In this document: positions 27,701-34,829 of the stretch, piece after piece
Position numbering within the stretch: the first letter of the stretch is position 1
Layout: every line of letters starts with the position of its first letter
Assembly: GCA_017513865.1 (NCBI GenBank)
Contig: JAFWMN010000010.1
Span: forward strand, 1-64,000
Direction: 5' to 3'
From: Bacilli bacterium
GTDB lineage: Bacteria > Bacillota_I > Bacilli_A > RF39 > UBA660
Length of the DNA stretch: 64,000 nucleotides
Notes under the pieces: generated by a model
The model's database searches: none
The model's input: the letters and a program-made list of their open reading frames with translations, nothing else
Told to the model about the DNA's origin: nothing
Program-made: the position numbers and the translations under genes

Positions 27701-29897
27701 TACAATTTCTAAACATGTATCCCATACCTGTTGTCCTGGTTGTATCAAAATTATTTCCAAAGGTTACGCTTGCTAAGTTTGTATAACCATCAAATAAATA
27801 TGTTAAACTGGTATTAGCTATGACACCGCCATCTCCACCAACGTGTAGAACATATTTAGTATTGTCATTTGGATCAGCTGTTACCCATGCCATTACAGCT
27901 CCACTGTCTGTTACTGCAGACACATCCCAGTTAGTTGCCCCATTTGGGATGTTTATATTATCTTCAAACACAATAGATGTTACATCTGTCTCAGCTATTC
28001 CTGAACTACCTATTAATATATTTGATGATGATGTGCCTGATGTTTTTAATACTGGTAATAATTTAGCTTTTGCTGTTAGGGTTACTGCGCCTGTAGCTGC
28101 ATATGTTCCTTCAGAATCTCCTACTTTTGTATCTCCATCAAACCAACCTAATGCTTCATAGTTTGTACTTGGATTTATTTTTGGTAAAGGTACATCTACT
28201 GATGAAGCATTATTTCTAATTGTTTTTGAAACGCTGGTTGATGTTGGACTGATAGATGATACTCCTGTTCCTTTTGCATATGTTATGGTAAAAGTTTTAT
28301 ATGTTATCGCATACCAAGTACTTCCTGTATTACTACTATTTAATGTTAATTTTTTAGTTGATGTACTATAACTTGAATTATTTGTTGTAGCATCTGCTGT
28401 TGTGTTAAATCCTGTTATTGTAAATCCTTCTCTTGTGATTGTTGGGGCATCTACGGTACAACTTGAATCTTGTGATGCTCCATTATATGCTGCTGCTATA
28501 GTACAGTTTGAAGCTGATGTACTTGATAGGCTTGCTCCATTCGCATTCCAACTTGCTGTTAATTGTACTGATGCTTTTTGTGACTGAGCATACAAACTTC
28601 TATTTGAACTCATCGATAAACTATTTACTACTTGTCCTGATGTATAACTTGCTGTTCTATTATCTGCTGCATCTGACCATCCTATTACATCTGGTGTTGC
28701 ACTTGGTGCGGTTATTGTTGGCATAGTGAAGCTTGCTGAACAGCTTGTAGCTTGTGCAGCTCCATTATGTACTTCTGGTGTCGTACATACTGTGATTGTT
28801 CTTGATGTTCCAGTTGTCGTTGTTCCTCCATGGATAAAGTTTGTATTACTATTCCTATAGAATGTGATTGTTCTATCTACTCCTGCTTTGGTACTTTGCG
28901 CATACCATGTTGCATCGGCTGATACATTTTTAGCTGTATTGTGGGTCCAATAATTACTATAGACTGTTGGCCCAGTTGAATATCCATCAATACTAAATCC
29001 ACTTGCCGCTACCATTGTTGGCGCGGTTACACTACAGCTTGCATCTTTATTCCATAATGTACATGTTCTTGTTACTGTTTGTGTTGTTACTGCTGTTCCT
29101 GAAGCATTTGTTTGGCTTGTATTTCCATTTTTATCAAATGTTATGGTTACATTTTTACTATATATTGCATACAAAATTGTATTGGCAGTCATTGTTGTTG
29201 TAGAAAGTCCTGTATGTGCATTCTTATCGGTATTCCATCCAACAAATGTATATCCGGCTTTAGTGGCTGCTTTTCCACTTAAGTTTACTACTGTTCCTTC
29301 AGCCAAGTATTCGTTTTCAGCATTTGTACTTGTTCCTCCATTTTCCCCATAATCATATGTTAGTAAGTATCTTGTTTCTGTTGGGATATTTGATCCTTCG
29401 TCTTGAACATATTGGAATTCTACTATAGATGTTCCTGATACTTCTGCTGTTCCATTATAGTTTGGATTATACTCTATTTTTACATGTATTACTTTATCTT
29501 GCCCTTTGGCTAGAGTCTCTCCTTTTGTATAACCAGAAAAAGTAATAATGACTGCTTCATTACTACTTGGCGTTGTTATTATATTATCTAATTTGGCATC
29601 GAATGTTCCTCTATTTGATATCGTTACATCGTAATCCATCGCTGATCCTTTATCATATAGATTCGCTTCCATATAGGCTGTTAAGTCGGTCCATGTTGGA
29701 GTACTTACGTTTTCAGCATCTCCGGTTGCAACTCCGGTTGTTACATTAGTTATTCTTACATCCCAATTACTTGTTATTCTACTTGTTCCTCTTATTGTTA
29801 GGCTTGTTTGGAATGCGGCATATCCTACTGAAATCATAAGTAATAATATGAGCAAACTACCTATTATTATTTTTCTATTTTTTCTAGCTCTATACAT
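21783..29897 (-). CDS. giant secreted BspA-like repeat protein
   Basis: A single 2704-residue frame. In order: a basic start and hydrophobic helix (residues 9-28) ending GYAAFQT, with a following strand domain like TasA/camelysin proteins to about 170; InlB/Listeria-Bacteroides-type repeats (GYTFVGWNTDKN) and related modules to about 640; three BspA/DUF285 leucine-rich blocks (about 700-1220, 1345-1490, 1605-1815); a fibronectin type III-like domain near 1835-1930; a GGGxxxN-rich beta-helix near 2000-2300; a ricin B-like lectin domain near 2310-2460; and a C-terminal sandwich-like domain. There is no LPXTG anchor. The make-up points to an adhesin or host/mucus-binding surface protein. Each DUF285 unit carries the xxMFxxCxxLTSLDLSTFDTSxVT pattern. 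A promoter with 17-bp spacing precedes it. Confidence 0.9.
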   Translation of the reverse strand: MYRARKNRKIIIGSLLILLLMISVGYAAFQTSLTIRGTSRITSNWDVRITNVTTGVATGDAENVSTPTWTDLTAYMEANLYDKGSAMDYDVTISNRGTFDAKLDNIITTPSSNEAVIITFSGYTKGETLAKGQDKVIHVKIEYNPNYNGTAEVSGTSIVEFQYVQDEGSNIPTETRYLLTYDYGENGGTSTNAENEYLAEGTVVNLSGKAATKAGYTFVGWNTDKNAHTGLSTTTMTANTILYAIYSKNVTITFDKNGNTSQTNASGTAVTTQTVTRTCTLWNKDASCSVTAPTMVAASGFSIDGYSTGPTVYSNYWTHNTAKNVSADATWYAQSTKAGVDRTITFYRNSNTNFIHGGTTTTGTSRTITVCTTPEVHNGAAQATSCSASFTMPTITAPSATPDVIGWSDAADNRTASYTSGQVVNSLSMSSNRSLYAQSQKASVQLTASWNANGASLSSTSASNCTIAAAYNGASQDSSCTVDAPTITREGFTITGFNTTADATTNNSSYSTSTKKLTLNSSNTGSTWYAITYKTFTITYAKGTGVSSISPTSTSVSKTIRNNASSVDVPLPKINPSTNYEALGWFDGDTKVGDSEGTYAATGAVTLTAKAKLLPVLKTSGTSSSNILIGSSGIAETDVTSIVFEDNINIPNGATNWDVSAVTDSGAVMAWVTADPNDNTKYVLHVGGDGGVIANTSLTYLFDGYTNLASVTFGNNFDTTRTTGMGYMFRNCTSLTSLDLSTFDTSKVSGMTYMFSGCTGLTSITFGSGWSNSTASTNNMSYMFNNCSNLTTINNLNNLDTSNVINMSYMFQNCTSLTSLNLSTFDTSKVTTMSSMFSGDSGLTSITFGTGWSHPAASTNNMQYMFRNCTSLTSLDLSTFDTSNVTSMYYMFSDCTGLTTITFGSGWGNATAASNNMAGMFADCSALTTLNNLSSIDTSNVTAMGSNTGSGGMFSGCTSLTSLDLSTFDTSKVTSMQQMFSDCTGLTTITFGTGWNNVTAESNKMWEMFKGCSSLTTLNNLNNVDTSNVTSMYHMFYGCSSLTSLNLSTFDTGNVTSMQGMFYNCRGLISITFGTGWGHATASTNTMAHMFYYCTSLTSLNLSTFDTSNVTSMTYMFNNCTNLASITFGAGWSHSTASTNIMSFMFQQCYCLDNLDLSTLDTSNVTSMGYMFNNCTSLTNLNVSNFDTSNVTVMSYMFSNCNILTTLKLCTFDTSAATDMSYMFRTTSNMQAIFVGTGWDTSGATTTGMFSQSGVSSVTQLTNCSVAANSPVIQSWDQNAAADFHASEYKSSITSVVFENHTNVPSGATSWDVSATPNTGTVMAWVTADQNDNTKYVLHIGGKGGVIANENSARLFDGFTEITSINFNGNYNTNNATTMEGIFKGCTSLTSLDLSDFDTSNVTNMGAMFKGNTALSSINLSSFDTSSATHIGSMFANCTSLTNIDLSNFNTSNVTRLDSMFSGDSSLQILTLCNFDTSSVTNMNNMFNGTTNLQVVYVGSDWTTENATTTDMYINSGISGVTKYNNCKIAETNPVIKSWSASDTTDFHSSEYKNSITSIIFENNTNIPQNVIASWDVSAIMNTGNVMAWVVSDGNSGYVLHIGGEDGVIANENSAHIFRNFTALTSISFNNNYDTSNTTSISSMFRDCSSLTSLDLNSFNTNAVTNMGALFNGCTNLTQLDITNFDTSNVTNMSSMFSGTKLTSLDLSNFDTSKVKDMSHLFNGCSVLTNLDISNFDTNSVTTMEYMFYNCTSLTNIDLNNFNTDIVSNMNSMFRNCTSLTTIYASEDYVTTNVTDSTNMFLGDTVLVGGNGTAYDTSKIDKTYAKIDKTGQKGYFTVSTSPIITNKTTQSTTDTITLIVDAYVPNGDDIVTYEYSIDHGETWVTQANPNISPNMYTFTNLEPETNYEIRIRLTSESNNNITETVSVITKTIEAPTFSENVSGEAVITYPTGCSSPYSCSYKLDDSEEVPVTTSSVTLPLGTDGIVEAKVTDGTSTENSIYNLRKTDLYVSINGNDTTGVGTVSQPYATINKAYSSASSTTDATIYVMNNIEQASTVNMDSNKTITITSSDSNGDTGTEIINKVTRANSNLDNIINITSGNLNINNITIDGNNITNSDTMIVVDNSIISLNKKTTLQNNKTNARGGALSIKPGSILNVNGAIIKNNSGLIGGAIIGEDGTEESYSTININSGSIRGNASSGLSGGIHLGYYANFNMTAGAISNNTATTHGGGLYMGGNAVANITGGNIVYNKATNNGGGIYNNNGSLTVGGTLSLGNNTSQSLYSYNIAVTGETSEIVDLKANFIGNNSTNATYKIVSKKDNTFVVDVTGGKAVNGTNIELYKDNGSNAQKFKMLPDNIIDGVVYYHIENQVDSTQVIDNAGNSAESGNNIQTYAWGTGNGERWSLANGESNYYNIKTYTGLCMDVKSGTMANGTNIQSYTCNNSDAQFYKFISTTGQNRVSSTYNSTVGSGSAVVPNVTSAAKNTTVTFTVPNVSGFTYQGATVKSSDGKTTVATLNSSTKSFTMPDYAVVIHPTYKYNDKMILNTDGTRDTTFSMTKTHASVLSFNYNTSGSSKFYYFNAGTNTGDYRGQATSAKTYDISKYCGLYSSASGSVWSTNNNYSVTPKRYYYFGINTNIDSFSHGTTYHKEINMTLTNGYTGSGTLSIPASLTGNYYILLEYLNHKSNASLNINQVKLTGCTYTS
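24500..27790 (-). repeat. DUF285/BspA leucine-rich tandem repeats in the giant gene
   Basis: About 19 units of 23-26 codons lie in the first block (about 26,230-27,790), five in the second and six in the third. Each block is headed by a similar module of about 100 codons containing SWDVSA...VMAWV...YVLHIGG..GVIAN. In block one a longer-period unit marked ITFGxGW recurs six times, with 165-255 bp between copies. Confidence 0.85.
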
Positions 29898-29939
29898 ATT
29901 ATCACGCCCTATTTTCTTTTACGTTCTTATTATAAAAAT

Positions 29940-29968
29940 ATTATATCATGTGTAAATGAATTGTACAA
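29940..29968 (-). promoter_or_regulatory. promoter of the giant surface protein gene
   Basis: Minus-strand TTGTAC (29,963-29,968) and TATAAT (29,940-29,945) with a 17-bp spacer. The expected start leaves a short leader of about 35 nt before the ATG at 29,897. Confidence 0.75.
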
Positions 29969-30001
29969 TGATTTTTTCGGTAATTTTAATATTTCTTTTT
30001 C

Positions 30002-30030
30002 TTGCATTTGCTTTGTATTTTTTTTATAAT
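30002..30030 (+). promoter_or_regulatory. promoter of the histidine phosphatase gene
   Basis: TTGCAT and TATAAT with a 17-bp spacer, followed by AGGTGAT and the ATG at 30,052. Confidence 0.65.
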
Positions 30031-30051
30031 ATTTTTAGGTGATTGCTGTAA

Positions 30052-30702
30052 ATGGAATTATATTTAATTAATCATGGAGAATCTATAAAGGATACTCATG
30101 CAAACTTTAGTTTAGGCCTTCCTGATCATCAAATTTATCTTACAGAAAAAGGACTCGAACAAGTTAATGAAACTGGCATTTTTTTAAGTGATTATTTGAA
30201 TAAAAATGATGTCGATATAGAAAATGCAGTTATGTGGATTAGTCCTTTTTTATGTGCAAGGCAAAGTGCAAAAATTATTAATAAACATTTGGGAATTGAT
30301 AATGTTATTGAGGATTATTTATTAATTGATCAAAGACATGGATTATTTAGTAATAAAAGCGAAGGTAGAAGGCGCATGGAATATGAAATGGAATTTAAGC
30401 ATTATGATAACTACTTTCAAGCTAATGGGGAGTTTTATGTAAAACTGCCACAAGGGGATTCACCTCTTGATGTTGCAGTTAGAACAAGTATGTTTTTAAA
30501 CATGCTTTCTAAAAGTAAAAATAATCCTGTTTTTATTGTTTCACATGACACTACAATTAAAACAATTATTATGAATACTTTTCATTATTTGCCTAGTTGG
30601 TTTAATAATGAACGTAAAATGAAAGGCGGATCTATTAGATTAATTAATGATAATGGATGCGAGTGCGTTTATGGTGGGTATGTTAAAAGACTTAGTTTAT
30701 AA
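30052..30702 (+). CDS. histidine phosphatase superfamily protein with altered RHG motif
   Basis: A 216-residue protein of the phosphoglycerate mutase-like fold. The second catalytic His (VSHDTT near 166), the SPFLCARQSA arginine motif near 64 and the acidic region between them are in place. The first motif, normally RHGES, reads INHGES at residues 7-12: the phosphate-binding Arg is replaced by Asn while the nucleophile His is kept. Activity may be weak or directed to an unusual substrate. It overlaps the end of gpr by 11 bases, tail to tail, and has its own promoter. Confidence 0.75.
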   Translation: MELYLINHGESIKDTHANFSLGLPDHQIYLTEKGLEQVNETGIFLSDYLNKNDVDIENAVMWISPFLCARQSAKIINKHLGIDNVIEDYLLIDQRHGLFSNKSEGRRRMEYEMEFKHYDNYFQANGEFYVKLPQGDSPLDVAVRTSMFLNMLSKSKNNPVFIVSHDTTIKTIIMNTFHYLPSWFNNERKMKGGSIRLINDNGCECVYGGYVKRLSL

Positions 30703-31693
30703 GTCTTTTTTTGTGTAATGATTCATTTAATCCTTCACTTATTAATTCAGATAATTTTTCGATTATAAAATCTTCTTCTTTAGGTGTAACCATTAAGTTA
30801 TACCCTGTAGGATTTAATATTTCATATATTAATTTTTTTGTTTCTTCCTCACTTAAATCACCAATCATTCCTAAAAGATATTTTTTATCTTCTTTTTTTA
30901 TTTTGTGTTTTAAATGATTAATATTTAAAGGCATTTTGTTTTGATGATTATTATAATTTTCTTTTTGATAGGCAAAGTGTGAACACATATATTTAATAGT
31001 ATCATTTACTATGGAAACAGCATCAACAACAGTAGGAACACCAATAGCAATAACGGGAATTCCTAATATGTCTTTACTGATTTCTTTTCTTTTGTTGCCT
31101 ATTCCACTACCAGGATTTATACCACTATCGGTCATTTGGATGGTTGTATTTACCCTTTCTACGGAAGAACTAGCTAAAGCATCAATGGTTATTATAAAAT
31201 CAGGTTTTACTGTTTCTTTTATTTGTTTTATTAAGTCACTTGTTTCAATTCCTGTTTCACCCATTACTCCTGGTGATAAAGCACATACTCTTCTAAAGTT
31301 TTTGTCTAAATCGCCATATAGATACAAATGATTAGTTACTAAAGTTTTAGATATTGTTAAAGGTCCTAAAGAATCAGGGGTTGCTTTTTCATTACCTAAG
31401 CCAATTACTAGACATAAATCATCATCTTTTATATTTTGTTTTTTTAACATTTTTTTTAATTCTTTAACAAAAATAGTTTTAACTTTGCTTCTGTTTTCAT
31501 AATCTGTAATATCGGTAAATTCAATAGTTATATATGTTCCTTCTTTTTTATTTATTTTTTTTGCCTCTTCTTTTGTTAGCTTAATATTAGTTATTTTTAT
31601 ACCTTCTTCTTCTTTTTGTAGTTGGTTTTTAGTTAATTCGATAGCTAGATCGGTTCTTATATTTATATTTTTTAAATCTATTTCATGACTCAT
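30692..31693 (-). CDS. gpr: spore protease GPR
   Basis: The ATG at 31,693 is chosen because GAGGTG lies six bases before it; an in-frame GTG at 31,702 overlaps that site. The product of about 333 residues is the germination protease that degrades small acid-soluble spore proteins when spores germinate. The self-cleavage sequence RTDLAIE lies at residues 13-19, near the expected end of the propeptide. VIGLGNEKATPDSLGP, LSPGVMGETGIET and IAIDAL-type motifs with the catalytic acids follow. It is divergent from rpsT, a common neighbour in Bacillota. Confidence 0.94.
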   Translation of the reverse strand: MSHEIDLKNINIRTDLAIELTKNQLQKEEEGIKITNIKLTKEEAKKINKKEGTYITIEFTDITDYENRSKVKTIFVKELKKMLKKQNIKDDDLCLVIGLGNEKATPDSLGPLTISKTLVTNHLYLYGDLDKNFRRVCALSPGVMGETGIETSDLIKQIKETVKPDFIITIDALASSSVERVNTTIQMTDSGINPGSGIGNKRKEISKDILGIPVIAIGVPTVVDAVSIVNDTIKYMCSHFAYQKENYNNHQNKMPLNINHLKHKIKKEDKKYLLGMIGDLSEEETKKLIYEILNPTGYNLMVTPKEEDFIIEKLSELISEGLNESLHKKRLIN

Positions 31694-31737
31694 ATTAAAC
31701 ACCTCATTTTTATTTTTAACAAAAAAGCAACTTTTTA

Positions 31738-31766
31738 TTGATTTTTTATAGGAAATTTGCTAAAAT
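31738..31766 (+). promoter_or_regulatory. rpsT promoter
   Basis: TTGATT (31,738-31,743) and TAAAAT (31,761-31,766) with a 17-bp spacer lie 31 bp before the rpsT start codon. Confidence 0.75.
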
Positions 31767-31797
31767 GTATATACGAATGGGCTTTGGAGGTGAAATT

Positions 31798-32061
31798 ATG
31801 GCCAACTTAAAAAATGCGAAAAAAAGAGTTTTAGTTAACAAGAAAAAAGAAGAACGTAACAATAGTTATTTAGCAAGTACTAAAACGGCTGTTAAGAATA
31901 CTTTAAGAGCTATTAACAAAAAAGATAAAAAAGAAGCAGAAGCTAATTTAAAAATCGCCATTAAAAGAATTGATAAGGCTACAGGGGCTAATGTATTAAA
32001 TAAAAATACATCTGCAAGAAAAAAATCTAGATTAACTAAGAAAGTAAATGCGATGGAGTAA
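31798..32061 (+). CDS. rpsT: 30S ribosomal protein S20
   Basis: The start is the ATG at 31,798 (MANLKNAKKRVLVN), with GGAGGTGA eight bases upstream; the longer in-frame extension overlaps the promoter and is not coding. The protein has 87 residues, highly basic and helical, with the family pattern of Lys-rich helices and a C-terminal KKSRLTKKVN. It binds 16S rRNA in the body of the small subunit. The promoter upstream and the divergent gpr gene are as in other spore formers. Confidence 0.95.
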   Translation: MANLKNAKKRVLVNKKKEERNNSYLASTKTAVKNTLRAINKKDKKEAEANLKIAIKRIDKATGANVLNKNTSARKKSRLTKKVNAME

Positions 32062-32089
32062 TTTACTTTTTTTATTAAGGGGTGAACCT

Positions 32090-33019
32090 ATGAAAATAAA
32101 AGATGTAATTTTAACATTTATTTTATTAATTTTTGTGATTTTTGTATATGTTTGTAGAGAAGATATAGCTAAAACGGCTGTTCAAACGTACATGCATTTC
32201 GAAACTCTAAATACACCAAAATCGAATGTTTATTCTGATAGTTTTACTTTTGAACTTGTCCAAAAAACCGATGATTTTCATGTTAAGGATTATCAAGGTC
32301 TTCTTGATACTATATATACAATTTTAGATAGTGGGGCTTCAGAATTTTCATTTTACTGTGATTCTTCATATAATAAATGTATGGATGATTTTGAAAATTT
32401 ATCAAAAAATCAAGCTTTACTTTCAACCATAAATAATATGATTTCCCCTTACAATAGTTATGCTAAAATATCTTTTAGTTATAATTCTTATGGTAAAATT
32501 ACACTGTCAGTAGATAAATTATACTCTGATGAGGAAATAAAATTAATTGAAAATAAAATTGATGATTTTATGAATAAAAACATAAAAGATGAGATGATTA
32601 TAACCGATAAAATAAAAGCTTTCCATGATTATTTAATCAATAATAGTGTATATGATAAAGCTAGAGCCGATATAATTGAAAGTGGTAATAATGTTACGGA
32701 TTCTAATTCACATAAGGCAATTGGCCCTTTGATTGATGGAATATCATTATGTAGTGGTTATAGTGATGCGATGAAAATTTATTTAGATAAACTACATGTT
32801 TCAAATTACAAAGTGGCCAATGATAAACACATTTGGAACTTAGTTAATGTCGATAATAAATGGTTACATATTGATCTAACTTGGGATGATCCAGTTACAA
32901 ATACTGGTCAAAATCTTTTATTACATAAGTTTTTCTTAATTGATACTAATACTTTATTAAAATTAGATTCTACAAGTCATAACTTTAATAAAGATTATTA
33001 CCCAGAACTAAGCCATTAA
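32090..33019 (+). CDS. membrane-anchored transglutaminase-like protein
   Basis: The start is the ATG at 32,090 (MKIKDVILTFILL) with AAGGGGTGA upstream. The product of about 309 residues has one N-terminal membrane helix (about 5-22) and an extracytoplasmic domain. A transglutaminase-like catalytic triad is visible: Cys in GISLCSGYSDA near 221, His in KHIWNLV near 245 and Asp in HIDLTWDDP near 262. Such domains act as peptidases or crosslinkers of proteins or cell-wall peptides. Linkage to sporulation or the cell wall is inferred only from its neighbours. It overlaps the kinase gene by 4 bases, tail to tail. Confidence 0.75.
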   Translation: MKIKDVILTFILLIFVIFVYVCREDIAKTAVQTYMHFETLNTPKSNVYSDSFTFELVQKTDDFHVKDYQGLLDTIYTILDSGASEFSFYCDSSYNKCMDDFENLSKNQALLSTINNMISPYNSYAKISFSYNSYGKITLSVDKLYSDEEIKLIENKIDDFMNKNIKDEMIITDKIKAFHDYLINNSVYDKARADIIESGNNVTDSNSHKAIGPLIDGISLCSGYSDAMKIYLDKLHVSNYKVANDKHIWNLVNVDNKWLHIDLTWDDPVTNTGQNLLLHKFFLIDTNTLLKLDSTSHNFNKDYYPELSH

Positions 33020-34212
33020 ATGGCTTTTTCTAATGGTAAAATTATGGTTACTAAGGTATACTCTCCTTCTTTTGATTCATAATTTAAGTATCCTTCATGT
33101 CCACTAATTATTTCATTAGAAAGGGACACACCTAGTCCGGTACCTTTTATTTTAGTTGTATAAAAGGGTTCTTTTATTTTATTTAAAATTTCTTTTTTTA
33201 TTCCTTCCCCATTATCTTTAATATAAATAGTTATATTATCTTTACCCAGCTTTGACCATAATCCTATAGTTTTTTCTTTTTTGTTTTCTAAAGCTTCAAC
33301 ACTATTTTTTAATATATTTATAAAAACTTGGGTTAATCTATTGTAATCGCCATTAATAAATATTTCGTCTTCAGTAATATTTTTTTCGATTTTAATTCTA
33401 TTTTTTACAAAAAGTAATTCCATACTTTTTATAACTTCTTCTAACAATAAATTTATATCGAGAATATCTTTATTTATTTTTAATTTATTCATCGCTAAAA
33501 AATCTTCTAGTAAAACTAAAGTTCTATCTATTTCTTCTTTTAAAATTGGAACACATTTTTTAAATTCTTTCATTTTATTTTCATCATACATATCTAAATA
33601 TCCCTTGCACACGGCAATAGGGTTTTTTATTTCATGAGTTATTTTGAACAATGAAGTTTTTATTTGTTTATCATGTTCTATTTCTTTTATACTTTTATGA
33701 AGTTTTAAGACTTCTTTTGTTTTATTTAAAAAGTGATTTGCAAAAAAGGTTATTATATAAAATAAAATCCCTTTAAACATTATTTCTAAAGTTAAGCCTT
33801 TATTATAAAAAATGATAAACACAGTTTTTAATATGGCAAATAAAGTTATATAAATATTTATCTTGTTAATTTTTAAATTCAATAAGTAATATATTGAATA
33901 CTCTATTATTAAAACAATTAAATAATTATTATAAAATTTGTAATAATATAAAATAATTATTGCCGATATTATTAGTGATAATATTTTAGACTTTTTTTTA
34001 TACAAAAGAATTAATGGAATATTAATTATAAATGGACCTGTATAGGTTTTATATCTTATAATAAAATAAACTTGTGAAATAATAGTTAAATTAAATATTA
34101 GATCACTTTCTTCTTCGTTTAATATTTTTACGTATGCTATATAAATGAGGTATATGATTATTGGAAAAAATATTATAGTTAAATCTAATAAAACATGGTT
34201 AAATGCTTTCAT
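33016..34212 (-). CDS. membrane sensor histidine kinase, KinB-like, orphan
   Basis: The ATG at 34,212 is preferred because GGTGAT lies upstream. The product has about 398 residues with several membrane helices filling the first 160 residues, then a short linker, an H-box TIHEIKNPIAV-type sequence (ITHEIKNP near 190) and a HATPase domain with N-box (QVFINILKNSVEAL), G1 (IKDNGEGI) and G2 (GTGLGVSL). The multi-helix sensor without extracellular loop is like KinB, which feeds the Spo0A phosphorelay. No response regulator lies next to it. Sporulation control is a plausible inference from this form and the spo genes nearby. Confidence 0.8.
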   Translation of the reverse strand: MKAFNHVLLDLTIIFFPIIIYLIYIAYVKILNEEESDLIFNLTIISQVYFIIRYKTYTGPFIINIPLILLYKKKSKILSLIISAIIILYYYKFYNNYLIVLIIEYSIYYLLNLKINKINIYITLFAILKTVFIIFYNKGLTLEIMFKGILFYIITFFANHFLNKTKEVLKLHKSIKEIEHDKQIKTSLFKITHEIKNPIAVCKGYLDMYDENKMKEFKKCVPILKEEIDRTLVLLEDFLAMNKLKINKDILDINLLLEEVIKSMELLFVKNRIKIEKNITEDEIFINGDYNRLTQVFINILKNSVEALENKKEKTIGLWSKLGKDNITIYIKDNGEGIKKEILNKIKEPFYTTKIKGTGLGVSLSNEIISGHEGYLNYESKEGEYTLVTIILPLEKAI

Positions 34213-34266
34213 TTTTATCACCATGTTTATTATAAAATATTATTTTGTCGAATTTTGTCGAAAAAA

Positions 34267-34293
34267 ATAAGAAAATATCAATTATTTTCTTAT
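34267..34293 (-). terminator. intrinsic terminator of prepilin-like gene
   Basis: ATAAGAAAATA pairs with TATTTTCTTAT, followed on the minus strand by TTTTTTT. Confidence 0.82.
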
Positions 34294-34688
34294 GAGCATA
34301 TATCATTTCCATCAATAGAATATTTATATTGGTTATATTCAACTCCGCCTACTATATCTTCTTGGATAGTTATACATATTTGAGGATCTAATAATTTTTT
34401 CGTTTTTGGATTTTTTAAGTTTTCGGAATTTAAATATCCTTCACTTTGCAGTAATTGAATAGTAATTCCTGTGCCACCACACATTTCATCATTTAAACTA
34501 AAAGTACTAGCATTATCATTAACATATCTTTCAGCGGCATTTAATATCATCTCTTTTTGCTTATCACACGCACTATTTTTAGCGGTGTTTATAAATTTAA
34601 TTATTATTGGTGATGTTATTGTTGCGAGTAATCCTAAAATCAAAACAACTGCTACTACTTCTACTAGTGTAAATCCTTTATTTTTCAT
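34290..34688 (-). CDS. type IV prepilin-like protein
   Basis: A 132-residue protein with a canonical prepilin leader, MKNKGFTLVEVVAV, cleavage expected after G5, Glu at +5 and a hydrophobic helix to about residue 30. The globular part has four Cys including CGGTG and a final DICS, which may form disulfides. It differs from the pair near 6-7 kb and stands alone between the kinase and tmcAL. It may be a minor pilin of the same unseen machine. A GGTGGTAAT site precedes the ATG. Confidence 0.75.
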   Translation of the reverse strand: MKNKGFTLVEVVAVVLILGLLATITSPIIIKFINTAKNSACDKQKEMILNAAERYVNDNASTFSLNDEMCGGTGITIQLLQSEGYLNSENLKNPKTKKLLDPQICITIQEDIVGGVEYNQYKYSIDGNDICS

Positions 34689-34829
34689 ATTACCACCTAC
34701 TTTAAATTATACTTTAGAGATTCTTTACTGTCAATAAACAAAGATTGTTTTCTTTAAATACTTATATTTTTAATATTTGTATTATTTCTTTTGGCGTGTT
34801 AAAATATAAGCGAATTCGAGGTGATACTT

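Noticed and set aside
22722-29749. Many plus-strand ORFs opposite the giant gene
   Set aside because: They are open only because the opposite strand has repetitive codons; none has a convincing RBS or family pattern.
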